Origin: Bugula neritina
Lineage: Eukaryota; Bryozoa; Gymnolaemata; Cheilostomatida; Bugulidae
Direction: 5' to 3'
Length of the DNA: 64,000 bases
Assembly: GCA_964035545.1 (NCBI GenBank)
Contig: OZ037766.1
Span: 18,317,581-18,381,580 of the forward strand
The first letter of the stretch is position 1. Every line of letters begins with the position of its first letter. The notes under the pieces were generated by a model. It worked only from the letters and a program-made list of their open reading frames with translations, did not search any database and had not been told where the DNA came from. Shown piece by piece: positions 63,901-64,000 of this stretch. Made by a program: the position numbers and the translations under genes.

Positions 63901-64000
63901 GTATGTTGCAGTATAATTCAGTATGTTACAATAAATTTCAGTATGTTACAGTACATTTCCGTAAATTACACCATACTTCAGTGAGTTGTAGTATATTTCA
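60999..64000 (+). repeat. Large HOR copy C, cut by the window end
   Basis: The segment matches 52,361 onward at an offset of 8,638 to the last base of the window. One difference seen is G53776/A62414. The joint with copy B lies inside a 16-base string, TTCAGTATGTTGCAGT, shared by the end of B and the start of C (60,998-61,013). That is what an exchange between misaligned monomers would leave. The slip at 62,931 matches 54,294. Confidence 0.9.
62931..62940 (+). other. Register slip -1 (CAGTGTTTTCAG type), no. 7
   Basis: Copy in the first d module of large copy C. The second d module of C would lie beyond the window. Confidence 0.9.

Larger units (their letters stand above)
1..64000 (+). repeat. 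Satellite DNA array, 10-bp monomer / 20-bp dimer, with nested higher-order repeats
   Basis: Every part of the window is made of 10-bp units carrying CAGT or a one- or two-base variant of it. Two types alternate: TCAGTATGTT and (A/G)CAGT(A/G)TATT. No inverted unit, unique insert, transposon or gene-like stretch interrupts the array, and it runs off both ends. The strand shown is strongly T-rich and G>C. Only forward frames stay open, because the reverse strand reads TAA and TGA repeatedly. The size, uniform orientation and nested duplication are typical of satellites that evolve by unequal exchange or replication-based amplification in eukaryotic heterochromatin. The chromosomal location and species cannot be told from the sequence. 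I do not recognise this as a named satellite family. Confidence 0.98.

Noticed and set aside
1-64000. Numerous forward open frames of 60-281 residues as protein-coding genes
   Set aside because: All are readings of the same circular 20-residue peptide in three overlapping frames. They begin and end at repeat variants, show no domain, no codon bias and no promoter or ribosome-binding context, and are absent from the reverse strand for a simple composition reason.
1-64000. CRISPR array
   Set aside because: Repeats are contiguous with no unique spacers of even length, the unit is 10/20 bp, and there are no neighbouring cas genes.
1-64000. Telomeric repeat
   Set aside because: The unit is not a G-rich 5-8-bp telomere motif and the array has HOR structure. 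A subtelomeric satellite remains possible but cannot be shown.
1-64000. Known centromere satellite or CENP-B box
   Set aside because: Monomer length does not match alpha-satellite or the usual 150-180-bp plant and animal centromere monomers, and no CENP-B-like TTCG...CGGG motif is seen. The centromere role stays open only as inference.
1-64000. Transposons, LTRs or insertion sequences inside the array
   Set aside because: No unique sequence, terminal inverted repeats, target-site duplications or coding remnants interrupt the 10-bp register.
1-64000. tRNA, rRNA, riboswitch or hairpin terminators
   Set aside because: No inverted repeats of useful length. Strong strand asymmetry and low C on the given strand prevent stable stems, and no rRNA or tRNA signature was found.
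52244-64000. Copies B and C simply as assembly duplications
   Set aside because: I cannot rule this out without reads. However, the copies differ at single bases (for example G53776/A62414 and C40195/T57293) and have distinct junctions, so I treat them as real while flagging the risk in the findings.

Overview
The whole window is one uninterrupted satellite (tandem-repeat) array. I find no supportable gene, RNA gene, mobile element or unique flank anywhere in the 64,000 bases. The basic monomer is 10 bp, centred on CAGT. Two alternating monomer types make a 20-bp dimer with consensus TCAGTATGTTACAGTGTATT (R at the base after GTT, R in the second half: TTRCAGTRTATT). Every unit lies in the same head-to-tail orientation. 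The given strand is T-rich: the consensus dimer is 45% T, 25% A, 20% G and 10% C.

On top of the 10/20-bp periodicity sit 40-bp landmark blocks that share the core ACTATACTTCAGTGAGTT and fall into five subtypes (called a, b, a', c and d here). They recur in a fixed order, a-(140 bp)-b-(170 bp)-a'-(140 bp)-c, followed by a spacer of about 340 to 900 bp. This gives a higher-order repeat (HOR) of roughly 1.1 to 1.6 kb. Above that level are larger segmental duplications, most with offsets that are a multiple of 10 bp minus one or two bases.

Layout: 1-8.27 kb is an older mosaic with 1,219-bp and about 4.24-kb duplications. 8.27-15.89 kb is two nearly identical 3,809-bp copies in direct tandem. 15.0-25.1 kb is built from 1,300-, 4,320- and 5,830-bp duplications. 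26.4-28.7 kb is a distant copy of 8.95-11.3 kb. 27.8-35.1 kb is a series of HOR units of about 3.1 to 3.8 kb that introduces a d-containing module. 35.15-43.92 kb (copy A), 52.24-61.01 kb (copy B) and 60.99-64.0 kb (copy C, cut by the window end) are nearly identical. Between A and B is a rearranged mosaic, ending in the most irregular stretch (about 49.98-52.24 kb).

The 10-bp register is kept over the full 64 kb except for 15 single-base slips. Seven share one site (CAGTAATTTC), seven share a second (CAGTGTTTTCAG), and one is unique (+1 near 6,551). This implies only about three independent frame-breaking events, with the rest copied by duplication.

The window suggests nuclear heterochromatin of a eukaryote (centromeric, pericentromeric, subtelomeric or sex-chromosome satellite). 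This is inferred from array size and HOR organisation; I do not recognise the family or species. The many forward open frames come from the repeat: the consensus has no stop in any forward frame, and because 20 is not divisible by 3 all three frames read the same circular 20-residue peptide. No product is proposed.
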